Shown here: positions 28,440 through 40,800 of the stretch, in pieces | Layout of the letters: each line of letters begins with the position of its first letter | Position numbering within the stretch: position 1 is the first letter of the stretch | Source: Karalla daura | Taxonomy: Eukaryota; Chordata; Actinopteri; Chaetodontiformes; Leiognathidae | Direction: 5' to 3' | Length of the DNA stretch: 64,000 nt | Assembly: GCA_029224185.1 (NCBI GenBank) | Contig: CM055188.1 | Coordinates: 15,928,497-15,992,496 of the forward strand | Notes under the pieces: model-generated | What the model was told of the DNA's origin: nothing | The model's input: only the letters and a program-made list of their open reading frames with translations | Databases searched by the model: none | Program-made: the position numbers and the translations under genes

Positions 28440-29650
28440 TTTATTCCAGGACATCTCTAGGTGATGGAAAGCAGCACGGACCTCTCTCTTGTGTTTCCAA
28501 GTGGTTTCCAAGTCGCCCCTATGACTCCTTTTTCCCCCATGCTTGATTCTCCCCAGTCATAGCCAAAACTTCTCTCTGCCAACTACTTCAGGGAGTTACG
28601 GCCTGGATGCTCCAGTGAGGTTTCTACAGCCAACTTCTACCTGGAGGTCTCTACCCAGCTTGTGCACAAACTGCTGCCAGCTCTGTGTACTTGTGCTTCT
28701 GCACCTCAAATTCAGACTCTGATGTTGGCACATGGCTCTGATTTGGTAGCACTGCCCCATCCATCCTTTTTGCCACAAGGTCTTTTCTATCATTTTTTGT
28801 GGCTTTTGGCCACATCTAGAGTGCAGTTCAACATTCAAACTCCCAAGCTGCTTTATCCACACTATTTCCTGGTGTTTCAGGTGACTGATGGCATGTTCCA
28901 TCATCTGCACTGTCCAACTTTGTTTTTGATCAGAAGCATTGGGTGAGTGTCATAATACACATTCAGACCTCACCTCCTCCTATCTGTAGTCTAAGTTGGT
29001 GGAATACAGTGCTTGTTCAGGGAGTTTGCTCTCAGTGCTGTTTTGGAAAGACAACCCAGACTACAAGCCATTTGGATCATGTAGCCGTTAGCTGTTCAAT
29101 CCAAATTATTATTGCAGTGATATTACAGAGTTTCAATGGTCATGCCAGATGATGGTACAGGGTGAAATAGTAACACCAGACTGTTTCATAGAGAGGAGAT
29201 TCAGCAAATTCTGTGAAGGCCGTCTGTGAGCTGGGACCATACAGAGGTCGTCATGTGCTTGTCTGACGGGTCAGAGCAAGGCTCTGCACAGGTTGGTTAG
29301 GCAGCTATGGGAGTTTCCTGCCATCAACTGAGAACACAATATTGTCATTTCTGACTCCCCTCTGAATAGAGGGTGGTCACATTGTCTGTTGAGCTGGGAT
29401 TGTCTGGATTGATTGAGACCTGATGCCATGGGCCACCTGTCTCCCACCAATCAGGACAATCTCAAATACTACTATGAATTGGATAGGGGAGATGGAGCAG
29501 CCCATTGCTATCCTTTTCTCCAGCTGGTGGCAATCAGTTGAGGTCTCCTGAGTTGTGTAGCAGATGAAAGGAGTCTGATTCAGCCTAGTAAATACTCCAA
29601 TATGTTCATAGGATAAATCACCAGTTATTAACAGTGTTCTGATTGTCACT
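28440..29650 (-). pseudogene. Broken reverse transcriptase of a non-LTR retrotransposon
   Basis: Read on the minus strand, three in-order patches match a fish and invertebrate non-LTR element protein I recognise by pattern. The upstream patch (about 29377-29649) has the reverse-transcriptase block with key residues MGCSISP, followed by a GGRQV segment. The middle patch (about 29080-29375) has GVRNDN followed by a TLYHHLA segment. The downstream patch (28440-28910) has SHLKHQEIV, PQKMIEK and a C-terminal EVGCRNL block. Such proteins copy element RNA into nuclear DNA, and related ones end in a restriction-like endonuclease. Here in-frame stops and frameshifts break the frame, and the stretch that should hold the catalytic Tyr-x-Asp-Asp is missing between the first two patches. 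A second gap lies before the C-terminal block. It is therefore a dead fragment; the exact clade is uncertain. Confidence 0.72.
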
Positions 29651-31314
29651 TAGTATATGGCGTATGTATCTGATAATAATAGCCCCTTCAAGTTGGAAAA
29701 AGCTAAATACATAGCATACATATATACTATACTAATTTGAACACCGTTATACTGTATTAATACTATAGCAGCGACTGAAATTGAGTCAGATTTAAATAAA
29801 ATATGGCATTACAATAGAAAACAAAGAATCTGTGGATAGGAAGGTAGAAAATGGTGACATGAGAAAGATTAGATTAGAAAAAAGAAATCTGATCTGTTCC
29901 TAACTGATTTTAAAAGGTATTTGCTCAATTTCAGAAAGTATTTATTTAACTAATTTCTTATGTTAGAAAGTTTTTTAACCCAGAATGACAAACTTGCAGT
30001 ACGTTTCCCGTAACTGTTTCTCATGCGTTGTTACAGGCATGGCCACATTTTGCTCGTCGGTTTAGCAAAAGTAAGTATGTAACATCCCAATAGACTTTCT
30101 ATTCAGGTGATTGCCATGGCCATTTAGTAAAGGTTAAGGTTTGACTTGAGTGACTTGATTTCATGTGAAAATAGTATGTTTGTATAATCCAAAACTTAAC
30201 CAGGACCTCCACCCCAGCAGTCCCTCGCTACTACAGTATGATCTTGTACTTTTCACACCTAGGCGAGACAAATGTGAGTCCTACAAGCTGTCCCTTAGAG
30301 TATTAACCGGTATATTACATGCTTTGGTGTGAAACTGGGCTGGTTTTCATGGATAAATCCAGGTTACATCTAAATCACTGTATGTAGGAAAATTATGCAT
30401 TTTTAATCCACTTACACAGCTATGATTATTGTGCTCTGTCCAACAGGCATAGCCATCAGAGGAGCTGAACAAATCGGAGACTGGACAGTAATTCAGTATG
30501 CTGTTTTGGGATTTTAATCACAACATGTGATTGCTTGTGGACTCTGCCCACTTCAGTGAGCAGCCCCATACCGTAGTTGCTACCAGAATGAGGTTCTGTT
30601 TCTCCAGACTCGAGAGAAGAGCACATAGCACAGAATAAAATCTGCTTTTATCTTAGCTGCACATCTCTTTCCTGTGTCTGACTGTGGGCAGCACTAGGAA
30701 GTAGGTCTGGTCTCTGTCTGCATTACACACCTAAGGCCTTTTGCTGTGTTATTGTTGAGACTGACAGATTGACCCTTTGATAGCACTGCTCCGTGAGATG
30801 GCAGTGTCGTCTGCCAGCAGTGCATTCCTGAAGACAGGAGTCATACCTCAGTAACTCTTCTCTTCTCACATGCAGGTCTCACTCTCCTCTGACCCTGCCT
30901 CTGTTTTCTCTCTCAGCTAATGCTTGACTACATACCAACCCCATCTGTACATGTGTGTGTGTTTTCTCCCCACCATTTTCTATGTGTGGGGAATTTTAAC
31001 CTGCTTTGCTGGAACTGTTTAGTAATAGATTCTCATTAAGGAACAGTGTTTTACAGCAAAGACTGGTCTGTTTGAACTGTTGGCAGCCTTTTCTAAAGGC
31101 TTGGTGCAAGCATGTCCTTTAAAGGCCCCTTTAAAAGGGTTTGCCAGTGAAACAGTAGAGCCCAAGGAACCTGATCCGGTTATTTCTACAGCAAGCCAAC
31201 AGAGCGCAGGATATTATTTATTTAACTCTGGGACTGGAGACTAAAGTTGAAGCTGGTCTGAGGTGACCTACGTGCCTGTTTTTCTGCATCCTGTGCTCCC
31301 GGCCTCCCCCCGAG
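29651..31314. other. Non-coding stretch before exon candidates
   Basis: No gene is supported. The 5' part of the retroelement may extend a little into this stretch but is too decayed to see. A TAACAG/GTAAGT splice-site pair brackets only 34 nt at 30037-30070 and is not convincing on its own. Confidence 0.4.
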
Positions 31315-31482
31315 GAGAGGAAGTACAATACCTCTGAACTCAACAACAAGACGTCTGGTGTCTCAGCAGCTGCTGCAGTCCTGCACAACTTCCTGGCAAG
31401 GAAGCAGAACGCTGCAGGACAGAGCTCTGGGCAAGAGACGCCTGAGTCTTACCCACCCTTCGCAACCACGGCCAACTTACAG
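31315..31482 (+). CDS. Candidate internal coding exon, 56 codons
   Basis: A plus-strand segment of 168 nt is open in one frame and is bracketed by splice signals: a pyrimidine-rich tract then AG at 31313-31314, and a strong CAG/GTGAGG donor at 31483. The length is a multiple of three (phase 0 at both ends), and codon use looks protein-like, with Ala-rich SAAAAVLHNFLARK followed by a Gly/Ser/Gln-rich stretch and a Pro-Tyr-Pro-Pro-Phe segment. I do not recognise the family. The acceptor is imperfect because a G precedes AG. A chance open frame remains possible, but together with the in-phase neighbour at 31741 this is the best exon candidate in the window. Nothing here indicates its function. 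Confidence 0.4.
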
Positions 31483-31740
31483 GTGAGGTCATTTCTGCTT
31501 CAGCAGGGAAAGGACTGGCTGGGCTTTTTGTGCCTCGTGTAAACAGAACCAAGTAGTCAGTCAGCTGTAGACCAGCAGCTCTCTGACAGGACCTCCCTCT
31601 ACTCTGTAGTGAGTAAGTGAAGGCAGCTGTAGCTCAGTGGAAGCCTCCAACTCTCCCGCATTGCTGTAGCACACCTGAGGCACACAGGCAGGAGGAGCAC
31701 AGGGTGTTTTTCTTCCTCTTTTTTTTTTTTTTTGACACAG

Positions 31741-31767
31741 CACGGAGGCGAACGGCAGCAACATATG
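31741..31767 (+). CDS. Candidate 27-nt microexon
   Basis: A long T tract ending in GACACAG gives a textbook 3' splice site at 31739-31740, and ATG/GTGAGT at 31768 is a textbook donor. The 27 nt between them encode nine residues (HGGERQQHM) in the frame that follows phase 0 from the 168-nt candidate 258 bp upstream. Microexons of this size are common in vertebrate neuronal transcripts and are often regulated. The T tract may be an ordinary homopolymer, so chance cannot be excluded. No family is recognised. Confidence 0.35.
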
Positions 31768-32689
31768 GTGAGTCTGATTCACTGCTGCTCTGCTGGACAG
31801 GCAGATATTATTAGTCCTGTGGTGACTCGCGCTCTCGAATCATGTGAATGGGTGTTCGAACTTGCTGAGAAAACTGCAAGCTGTGTTGTCTCATGCTCAG
31901 CATCGGGACATCTGTCAATGAGCCTGGCATCTGTGTTCAAATTGATTACAAGGTCACTTTATTTCTGCTGCCATTCCTCAGCAATTTCACACTTTTTATC
32001 TTTAGGATGTCAGGAATCCTTTTCATCCTGATCAGGCTTGTCAGACCCAGTCTTGTTATTTTGAACCTAATTCACCTCGACTATAGGTCCCCGCAGTGAT
32101 GGACACAGTAGCTTGGGCGATGGACATTTGAGAGGATTTCTCACTGACTTGTGTCTAGCATTGCTTCCTCTGCTGTTGTAGGAATTTCTCGTACTTTAGC
32201 AGAATCAGAAAACAGCAAGAGGAGACATAAGTTTTGTAGAAGATAGAGTGAGTGTGTGTAGTGTTTAGAGTGAGTGTGTGTGTCGCGGTCTGACTCTCTG
32301 CCAATATTGTAATTAACTCCTCTAAATATTTCAACATTGAAGTGTCTTATTTCCACCTGAAATTCAATCATGGCACACTTTGCCAGACTACCGATAGGTC
32401 TGTAGTTCATATACCTGTAAGAAAAGAAAAAACGCACTTAGTAATCTCAAGTCTCAGAGTTGCTTGTGCTTTAACTATCTATGTATGTATGTGTATATGT
32501 GTGTGCGTGTGTTGGGGGGGTTACAGTATAAGAAGATTATGGCATCAAGTTATCTTTGTTTATAGCTCTGAATACATGCTTGGGTAGAACTGTAGTGGCT
32601 TCAAATTGCCATAACAATGAACAAATGTCAGCGTAATAACTCAAATGTCATTGTAGCGCAGGCTACTGCTGCACTCTTGAGTCCTTTTT
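31768..32689. other. Non-coding stretch with TG-rich patch
   Basis: No further exon is evident downstream of the microexon candidate. An imperfect TG/TATG-rich patch lies near 32481-32513. The minus-strand frames at 32141-32437 have no splice or domain support. Confidence 0.42.
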
Positions 32690-33070
32690 AATCACTGTCA
32701 GGTGCTATAATTGGCCCAGGCCCAGCGTCACTGGTGACCCGTGACTCCGTCAATAATGACCGGACAGTGGCTGGGGCAGGTGGGGACGCAGCCGCCACCT
32801 GGGGTCCTCTGCCATCTTTTATGCATTTCAATGAGCCCTGAGCTCATCCAACATTAATGGCTGCTGTGGCCCTGAGTGCAGATCACTCAATCTCCAGCTC
32901 TGACCCCAGGCTGTCAGTGGTCCAAAGGGGGGGGCACCTCCAGCCCTGGCCCCGTCCGCCTTGTGAGGCGCACTGAAGCCTGACTTCACCCTGACTCTGA
33001 TAACAGCAATGTGCCACCCGCTAATGGCACTCTGACGGATTAAAGGCACGGCAGTGCTCTCATAGGATCC
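32690..33070. promoter_or_regulatory. Candidate conserved non-coding element
   Basis: GC-rich unique sequence containing ATAATTGGCC, CAATAATGACC, a TTTATGCATTTCAATG segment with POU/Hox-like cores, ATTAATGG and two further ATTA-type sites, in flanks that are AT-rich. The pattern is typical of developmental enhancers. A minus-strand open frame across it (32828-33079) has no splice context. Conservation is unproven. Confidence 0.33.
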
Positions 33071-34420
33071 AGCATCCACTTAAAATCTAAGCTATTGGTC
33101 ATATTCACCATGACCTTTCTCTTCTAAAGTGCTTCTCCCAGTATGGCACCAGAAAGTCCATTATTTTCTCCTCAGGAAGAGTTCCGCCTCCACCAAGTAA
33201 ATTCAGAAATGATTGCTGAATTCATCCTAGCAGCTGGAGGTACCTTTCACCAGATTATGGCTGCGTGCATGCATAACTAAGCCAAAACGCAAGTCTGGAT
33301 TTCCACTGAAATGCGGTGTGAGTGTTTGACGTAATGTGTCAACATTAGCACAGGAGGAGGCTTGTAGTGTTGCCAACCTCTGGCTGGTCACGCACTTATG
33401 CTTGTAGCATAAAAAAACCCATCGTTTGATTAAAATCACCACTCGGACACAGAGGGGGGTCAAGTGTTTGAGAAGGAAACACAATGTGATCTATATGTCA
33501 GTTATTTATTTCATGTTTTTATAGCAATCTTTATAGCAATGTTCCCTTTGAAATTGCTGTTGTATAGTACAAAGTGCTTCTAGCAGCTTTTAACAAGTTG
33601 AGCCAAAGCAAATGCATAAATGGCACTGCATGTTTACAAAATACAATTAAAGCAAATCCAGTTCTGAGACTGTTGTCCTTAATTGCTGTCGCTTTATTCA
33701 TACAGCAAAAATGAAAATACCTTAGAAGGGCGAACATCATTATGGCTTGTTTGTTCTAATATCACAGTGATGTTGTTTATAATGTGTAGTCCCATAGCTA
33801 ATAAATGAGGGGCTAATAGTCCCTGAAACTCAAGCATCCTGGGAAGATATCCATCACAAGCAGCCTTTGGTTTTTGTTTTCACTGCTTAATTATATAAGC
33901 CGGCAGCTTCTTGTTTATAGCCAGAAGAACATTATTGTTCTCGCCACAGAACGAAGTTCATGTTTTCTCTGAGTGATTTGGGGTTTTTAAACACTGAGCT
34001 GCAGGAATGTGTAACCAGTTCTTACCGCTATTTGTAAAAGTCTGTGGAAAACTGGCTTTAATACAGTTTCAGCATGGCAATTATTCGTATTTTATTGCAA
34101 CCTCTTTGACTGTTTTTTCACTGTCACCACCTGCGAACCCACCTTCTTGTGAGGGACCGGCCTTCAGCCCCTCTCCTCAACTAATTCTCCTCCTCGCTCT
34201 CTTGTCTCCTCCTCCACTCCCTTGTTTTATTAGGCTGCATTCTGCAATCAATTAGTATGAGAGAAGGCCCAATCAATTCCTGCTCATTTGCAATTCCTCC
34301 ACATTAAACACTTTCCTTTATTACCAATGTCATAATTAATGCAGAGGAGATGAGAAGACGGGAGGGAGGAGAGAGGACTCGGGAGAGGGAGGATGGTGCA
34401 GGCAAGGGAGGCATCTCTTT
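33071..34420. other. Non-coding stretch, pyrimidine-rich block near the end
   Basis: No supported gene. A short direct repeat (TTTATAGCAAT, twice) lies near 33520-33541. About 34130-34220 is C/T-rich, and 34350-34395 is G/A-rich, giving a composition shift next to the following TG array. Confidence 0.4.
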
Positions 34421-34461
34421 GTGTGTGTGTGTATGTGTGTGCGTGTGTGTATGTGTGTGTG
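34421..34461. repeat. Imperfect (TG)n microsatellite
   Basis: About twenty TG-like units interrupted by TA and GC steps (TATG and GCG). The interruptions indicate an older array. Confidence 0.9.
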
Positions 34462-37429
34462 GTTATGCATGCTAGTTATCATGTATTTTCTTCACGTTTT
34501 TATCACCGTCTGCACAGCCTGTACACACACCACCGCCACTAATCATATATTTAGTGGGTCATGCTCACACATACATTAGTACATTACTTGCTACAGTGAA
34601 GGAACAAATGATCAAAGAGGCTTTGGAGTCATGTCAAATATGGCAGCCGCCGTGTTCTGCATAAATACTTTACCACAGATGTAAATGTGTTAATCTGAGT
34701 ATATGAACCATGTGCTGCATAGTTTTAGGGCAGTAACTTTAGATCATGTTGCTGACTCCCAGCTGTCAAAAAGTAATCTGAAGTGGTAAATAAATTTGCA
34801 TAACAATCACATTTTCTTTGGGTGCAGTTGTGGAGTGGTTTGCAGTGTTGTTATCATCCTGAGAGTACAATCAAATCTGTGAATGTTATTTTGCAAAATG
34901 TGGATACTGAAGTTGACCTCTTCTGTATGTAAATACAACTGAAACATACTGTGCCATGTTATGCCTGCTAGAAAACAAGCCGTCGTACGTGCTGATGTTT
35001 GACTAAATAGAGACGGACAAGCGTTAAATGGTGTCCTTTCACTGCCAGCAATTCCAAGCCTGTTTCTTTAACACACATCAGCTCAGTTTTTTGGTTTGTT
35101 GGTCACTTGAGGGCAGCACAAAGACCACACAGAGTAAAGGCAACACTGATATAATGTCACATTCTGAAATTAACAAAGAAAGAGTGCTAATGACTAAATG
35201 CATTTATACGCATCAAGCAGACACAGAAAAACAACAATACGTTTCTAGGGACCTATGCAGTACCAAGTCTCCTTTAAGCTTTGTTTTTATAAGCAGCAGC
35301 TCAAGGAAAACAAAAATGTGTCTCTTAAGCTGCTAAATGCTCCACTTTGTCCACCTGCAGCCAGTTGATGTGACAGAACCAGAAAAGTGAAGCTGTAGGC
35401 AGTAAAAACCAAAAAGACCAACCGAGGGATGCTCTAAAACTCCGTAGTTGAGCAGAACTGCTGAGGGGGGTGCAATTATCCAGGGGCAGCTCATTTCATG
35501 CCACACATAGTCATCCGATTAATTTCAGACATAAATGGTAAAAAGCAGCTTTAACTCAAAGTGCCTCCAACTTGGTCTGGTCTCTTCAACTGTAGCAGCC
35601 ACTCTTTTCTTTTTTTTAACACTAGGACTATCTTCTGCACACCTCAAACTGGGGTTAACTGGAGCTGGACCCTGACTGGATCCTGACTGGATCCTGACAT
35701 CCCCTTTGATTCACTGACTGTTTTCAGGTTGAACCTCGACAGACAGTGAGAAAGTGGTGTACAAGAGTAGTGGATGTGAGTGCACAGCTGTGAGGGAACA
35801 TGTTTTATGAGCAGCCGATGAGATGGCAGTGCGACTGGGGGGCAGCTGGTAGACCACGGGTAATTACTGGCCGGCACTGCTGCACAGTCAGTGGTCCCCA
35901 CACGCCAATCTGTCTTCTTCTGGCCCCAATGAAAAGCCTTTTAACATCTGATTAGCTTTTAATGCCACTCTGTGGACGTGGGTGTGGTTTGGATATGGGA
36001 TCCCCGGGATAACAGGCCTGTATATGTGGATAGTTGCTCGTGATTTAAGCTCTGCTGTGTGATCCAGGTGTTGATAATTGCACTGGAGGAGTGTAGTGTT
36101 TTCATCAGTGTGCATGTTTATAAGGGGCCATTTTATGACTATGCCTATAGTCCTTATCTCCATTTCAGCGCACAGATGTGTCTGTCTGATGGATCGTGCA
36201 GATAAAATATTTGATGGCACAGGAGAGAAGAGGCCTATCAGAAATTCATAGGGGATTGTCTACACAACTTAGATGATAATAGACTTCAGGGACGTAATGC
36301 TGTCGTAAGGCTGTCGTTGGCATTTTCCACCAGTTACCATGAAATCTTCCACATCTTCTTAACATGACATTAACCGGCCTCCGTCTCCCCCTCTTCTCCG
36401 TCTGGATGAGAACAATTCTTCAAAGAGCTGCTAGCAATCACATTGTTGTGTTTCTCCTTTATGTCGGCAGCTTTCATCTGATCCTCTCTATCAAGTCCCA
36501 GCAACAGGAGTGGCTCGCTAGAAATGAGCTCTCGTATTCTATCAATATGAGGTGCCCGTGAAGGCAGATTTTCCCCATCAAAACTCTTATTTGCCTTTTT
36601 TAGTGCTCCTTTCTAAGCTTTTTATGTCGTCGTTTGACAATTAACTTCAGTCTTCTGTGGTTCAGGAAGAGTGTGAGCAAGTGTGTTGCACAGACTAATG
36701 CAGTAAGGTGTTGTGTCGATGATGCTTAATACGTGTTTTCTGATGCTTATCATCTTATCAAGCTGGGTTGACTGTATCTGTCGGACTTCTGGGTGATGCT
36801 CAGATCTGTCTGTGTTGACATGTGCTGTGAAAGATGCATTGCAAATAAGCACCAGCTGTAACAGTTGGTTCCCTATGTTTTTTAAGCCAATTCAGAAATC
36901 GCTAAATCTGAACACACAATAGGCAAAGAAAACCATCAGATCCTCACACATTAGATGTTGGAACTAGGTCATTGTTATTACTAGGTAGAGAAAATAGTTT
37001 CTGGATACTTATCTGTCCATTTTCTCTGTCCATCATCATAATGACTAACGGTTTCTAGTGTTGTGAATCGACATTTAGAGTTTTTATCTCTCAGTGGAGA
37101 TGTTTAGTTTGGTGGCCCTAATGTGCTGATGTTAGATGAGAGGCTGTGACTGAATCAAGAAAAGAGGTTTCATCGGTACCATCAAGTCCAACATGGTAAT
37201 AAAATGCACGCAGTAATGGGCTCAGGCAGGTGTTCAACAAACCATCAGTGCAGCCAAGTGTAAATGCAGCAGGTTAAAGCTTGAATTCCCAGACACCTTT
37301 TTTTTTCCTGCCAATGCATCTAACTCACGCTTTTGCTTAAACCTGAGTGTGTGTAAGTTACCATCAATAATGTGAAGGTCCTTGTTCTAATAAACCCAGA
37401 TTTATCCTTCGAGTGTGGCATCATATCTG
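34462..37429. other. Non-coding stretch with a small tandem duplication
   Basis: No gene is supported. The 11-nt unit TGACTGGATCC is repeated in tandem at 35673-35697, probably a local duplication. The open frame at 35888-36220 on the minus strand has no splice context. A GC-elevated unique patch around 35780-36240 could be non-coding conserved sequence. Confidence 0.4.
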
Positions 37430-37880
37430 GCCCGTGAGGTGGCACTCAGAGGCCCCCGACGGCAGGCCTCGGCCAGCATCACGCCACACAAGACGGTAAA
37501 CACTCATTAAATCCAACTCTGCCTGCGCACACAAACATCTGCCGTCTGTTGCTGTGGTGAGTCAGCGGAGCCCATCCATCACCCAGCGTAGTCATCCCGC
37601 CACTGCGTCTCTCAAAGCGGGCCTGCGCCGTGGCACGCCAGCTCTTTGTGTGCCACACTTTACTTCTCGCCGGGCCCGCCGTCCCTGATAGGGGCTGAGC
37701 TTTGAATCCCGCCCGCAGCCCGTGGTTTGCACACGTGTGAGAGAGCAGATGCTTAAATGCTTTGACAGTAAGCCAAGGTGGCGTACCAGGAGCGGGGGCC
37801 CTTGTCTTCCGACACGGCTCCGGGGAGGAGGGATTTCACCTGTGATTTGTGAAGCTGTTGGGTAAATCTGCGCCACCCAG
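37430..37880. promoter_or_regulatory. Candidate conserved non-coding element
   Basis: One of the most GC-rich unique blocks in the window, rich in CpG relative to its flanks. It contains TCATTAAATCC, GTGAGTCAGC (AP-1-like) and several GCGCC/GGCCCGCC motifs. The minus-strand frame at 37592-37876 is open only because the DNA is GC-rich and has no splice context. A small CpG island with promoter activity is an alternative reading. Confidence 0.33.
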
Positions 37881-40800
37881 AATTTTAAGAATTCAGCTTT
37901 TTCATTGAACTTTCCTCCATTGAATTGAAATTTGAATGACAGTCATTTCTGAGTCATTTCTCAATGAAGTGCTGCCCTGATGTCTGCATGTCATCACATT
38001 ACATCTCCTGATGGGGAGCTTCTCACCTATGAGGTACCCAATCGCCTTATTTGTTTATTTTCTTGAATGATAAACCTCTGTTTAGTTAATGGATCCATGA
38101 GGCTGGCCTCACAAGAGATTGTACATCTGGACACCTTGCTGTTGTGACAGGCTGTTGGGAGATGCAGCTGGAAGCTGCTCTTGCTCTCTCTCACTCCGGC
38201 ACTTCCTTATGGTGGCGTTGAAGGCAATGGTACTGACGTGGTGTCAGAAGTAGTGCCAACACATTGCCAAGCCTGTGGGCTGCGGGCCGCTCTAATGAGC
38301 TCCCCTGAGTGGCTGAGCAGGCTGATGGAGATGGCCCGTCTTCTCTCCTCCCCCTCACTCAGCATGCCTGGCTCTAATTGTTAAAGGAGGAAAGGGAGAC
38401 TTCAGAATTACAGGAGACAATGCTTTGGTCAAAAGAGAAGAGCAGGTAAAAAAAATAAAAGATAAAAAAATCCATTTCACCTCATCAGAATGCAAACCTC
38501 TTCACCCCAATTATAATTTCTTGCAGAGGCTTGAGGATTACATTAGCCAATATGTCCTGAGCCTGAGGAGGAGGACATGTGTGAAGTGAAAGGTGTCAGG
38601 TGTGCCTTTTTGGAAGATGTAAGAGTCAGATGAGCCAAATATCTACTGGTTTTTCCACCTAATTTTGATCATGCTGTTGGCTCCAAAAATTTAAGTAGCC
38701 TTCAAGCTGCTCATAGAGGCCTGGACACTGGAATAATGGCCCCCTCTACTGGTCAGAGATCAACACAGCAAGAAAAACTAAAAACACATCAACTCTCAAA
38801 ATCTCTTGCGACTTGGTGTGTTTCTTTTTTTTTTTTTCGTATTATGCACTGAACAGGCTACTTTCCAGTTTAGCCCTGCTTCTTTTTTTATTTTGTTTTT
38901 AATCTCAGAAGGATTGTGGTGATATTTTTAGAGGAAAAAAAATCAAAGAAATAAATAATGATAACAGAAAGTACTCAAAAAGCATGAAGTAATATATCAG
39001 CAGAAATGTCAGCTGCTGACAAGAGAGGAGAGGCAGAAAAATGAATGAAATAAATGAATAAATTCTTTATTTAATAGGATATCCAGTCACTCTCTTCTGT
39101 TTATTATCTGTATTAATAAATCATTCAGCTCATCATTTACACGGACAAATGAAATAGCTTAAGGGCAAAACTGAGCTGCAGCTGCCCTGTCCCTCATTCT
39201 CTGTAGAAAAGACTTATTTTAAGAGGCTGTAGATTCTTCTGGAATAACAATCTCTTCTCCGATATGGTTTATGAAAAAAGGTTAATTAGTTAGTTTAAAA
39301 GTCACTTTTCTCTTTTATCTTAAAACCTAGAAGCAAAAATAGCATTGAAAGTATTCAACTTCTTGTATGTTTTAGAAAATGTGTTTGAGGGTGACGTGGA
39401 TGTAATAAGTCTTCAACTCAAATGTGAGTCTTCTTACCGATAATTGTCTCTCTATTTTTGGAATTATAATTTTGTTCATTTCACAGTGCTTTTGGGCTGA
39501 GGGCTGAGTTCACTTATCTGGATACAAGTGCACTTTGTATGGATACTTTTCTGTCAGATCTGCTGCAGATTATGTACAAATTGTAGTGATCAATACACAG
39601 CAGTGTCATTAAATCCCATTTGGGATGCATTCAGTGTGTGTCACGGCACTAAGTAACTAAGTAATTAGGCACATGTATAACAGCACTGCTTGGTAATGTA
39701 ATTAAACACAATTTTAGAAAGCATGCCCACTACTACACCCGTATCATAGCGGGAAGCAGCAGCCACCTCAAGGCTTTGGCCATTCAAGCAGATTTGTTTG
39801 GTTTAGTTATGTCAATATGCCCACCTACATCCACTGACTACAGTCAATATGCACCACACAAATAAATTATAAACTATGGTGACAGTGATGATACATTTGG
39901 TAAATAACAGCACAAGAGAATGGTTTCGGTGCACAAACACCAGGCAACATATCCTATGAAATGGGGCTTTGTCTGGTGTCCAGTGGTACCTCCGGAAAAC
40001 TTATTTTATAGCTCTGAGTCATTCTGTCCACAGGCCGTCCTCTCAGGCTGCACACAGCTCCAGTAAACACCAGACAAGGCAGCCTGTCCGGAGCCTGTGA
40101 GACCTGACCCAGGGTTTAAATGTCGGACCCTGGAGGTATGAAGTGTGGAGAACTTATGACCTCCTACCACAGTGAAAGTTATGCCCCTGTAATTTAGTAC
40201 CTCAGACACACATGCTTCTGTAAAAGGTGTCTTTTGACTTATACCTCTGTCTTCTCTTGTCACTATTTTTCTTTCTGAAATAAGCTCCAGGTTTCAGGCA
40301 CTCCACATTATTCACAGCCGTACACCAATAAGATCTGAAAGCAGAATCTTTCCCCCTGGCTTTAATCTCTTTCCCTGTAAAATCAAAGTTGCAACTTCTC
40401 TAACACAAAAGAGCTGACTAGAAGCCTCCTTCACACAGTCTGATATATTGATCAGATGTTGTGAAGCATCATATGAGCAAGTTTTTTGACTGAGGCTGAC
40501 ATGAGTCTGCCCTAGGGAGAAAGTGTCATCTCAGAGAGTGTTAGGAACAGGAAAATATTTTGCAGTGATGAACATTCAACGCTCCACTGGGAGGATTTAG
40601 GAGAGTGGCCTCAATATAAGTAAATAAATGAATAAACTAATAAAACAGTATGAATATTTTGGAAACGTCTTTCCATGGTAACAACCAAGGGAACATGATG
40701 TCATTTATGGCATTTTATGGTGATGCTTACAATCTTATCATACTAGTAGGTTATCTCTCCGTTCCTATGAATGTCATAATGGGAAAATGCTTGTGTAGTT

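Noticed and set aside
30037..30070. 34-nt segment between a TTACAG acceptor and an AAAA/GTAAGT donor
   Set aside because: The splice signals are plausible but the segment is very short, its length is not a multiple of three, and nothing ties it to neighbours. It could still be checked with RNA-seq.
40571..40583. 13-nt match to the start of a miR-181-like sequence
   Set aside because: The match stops after 13 nt and there is no opposing arm to form a precursor hairpin.
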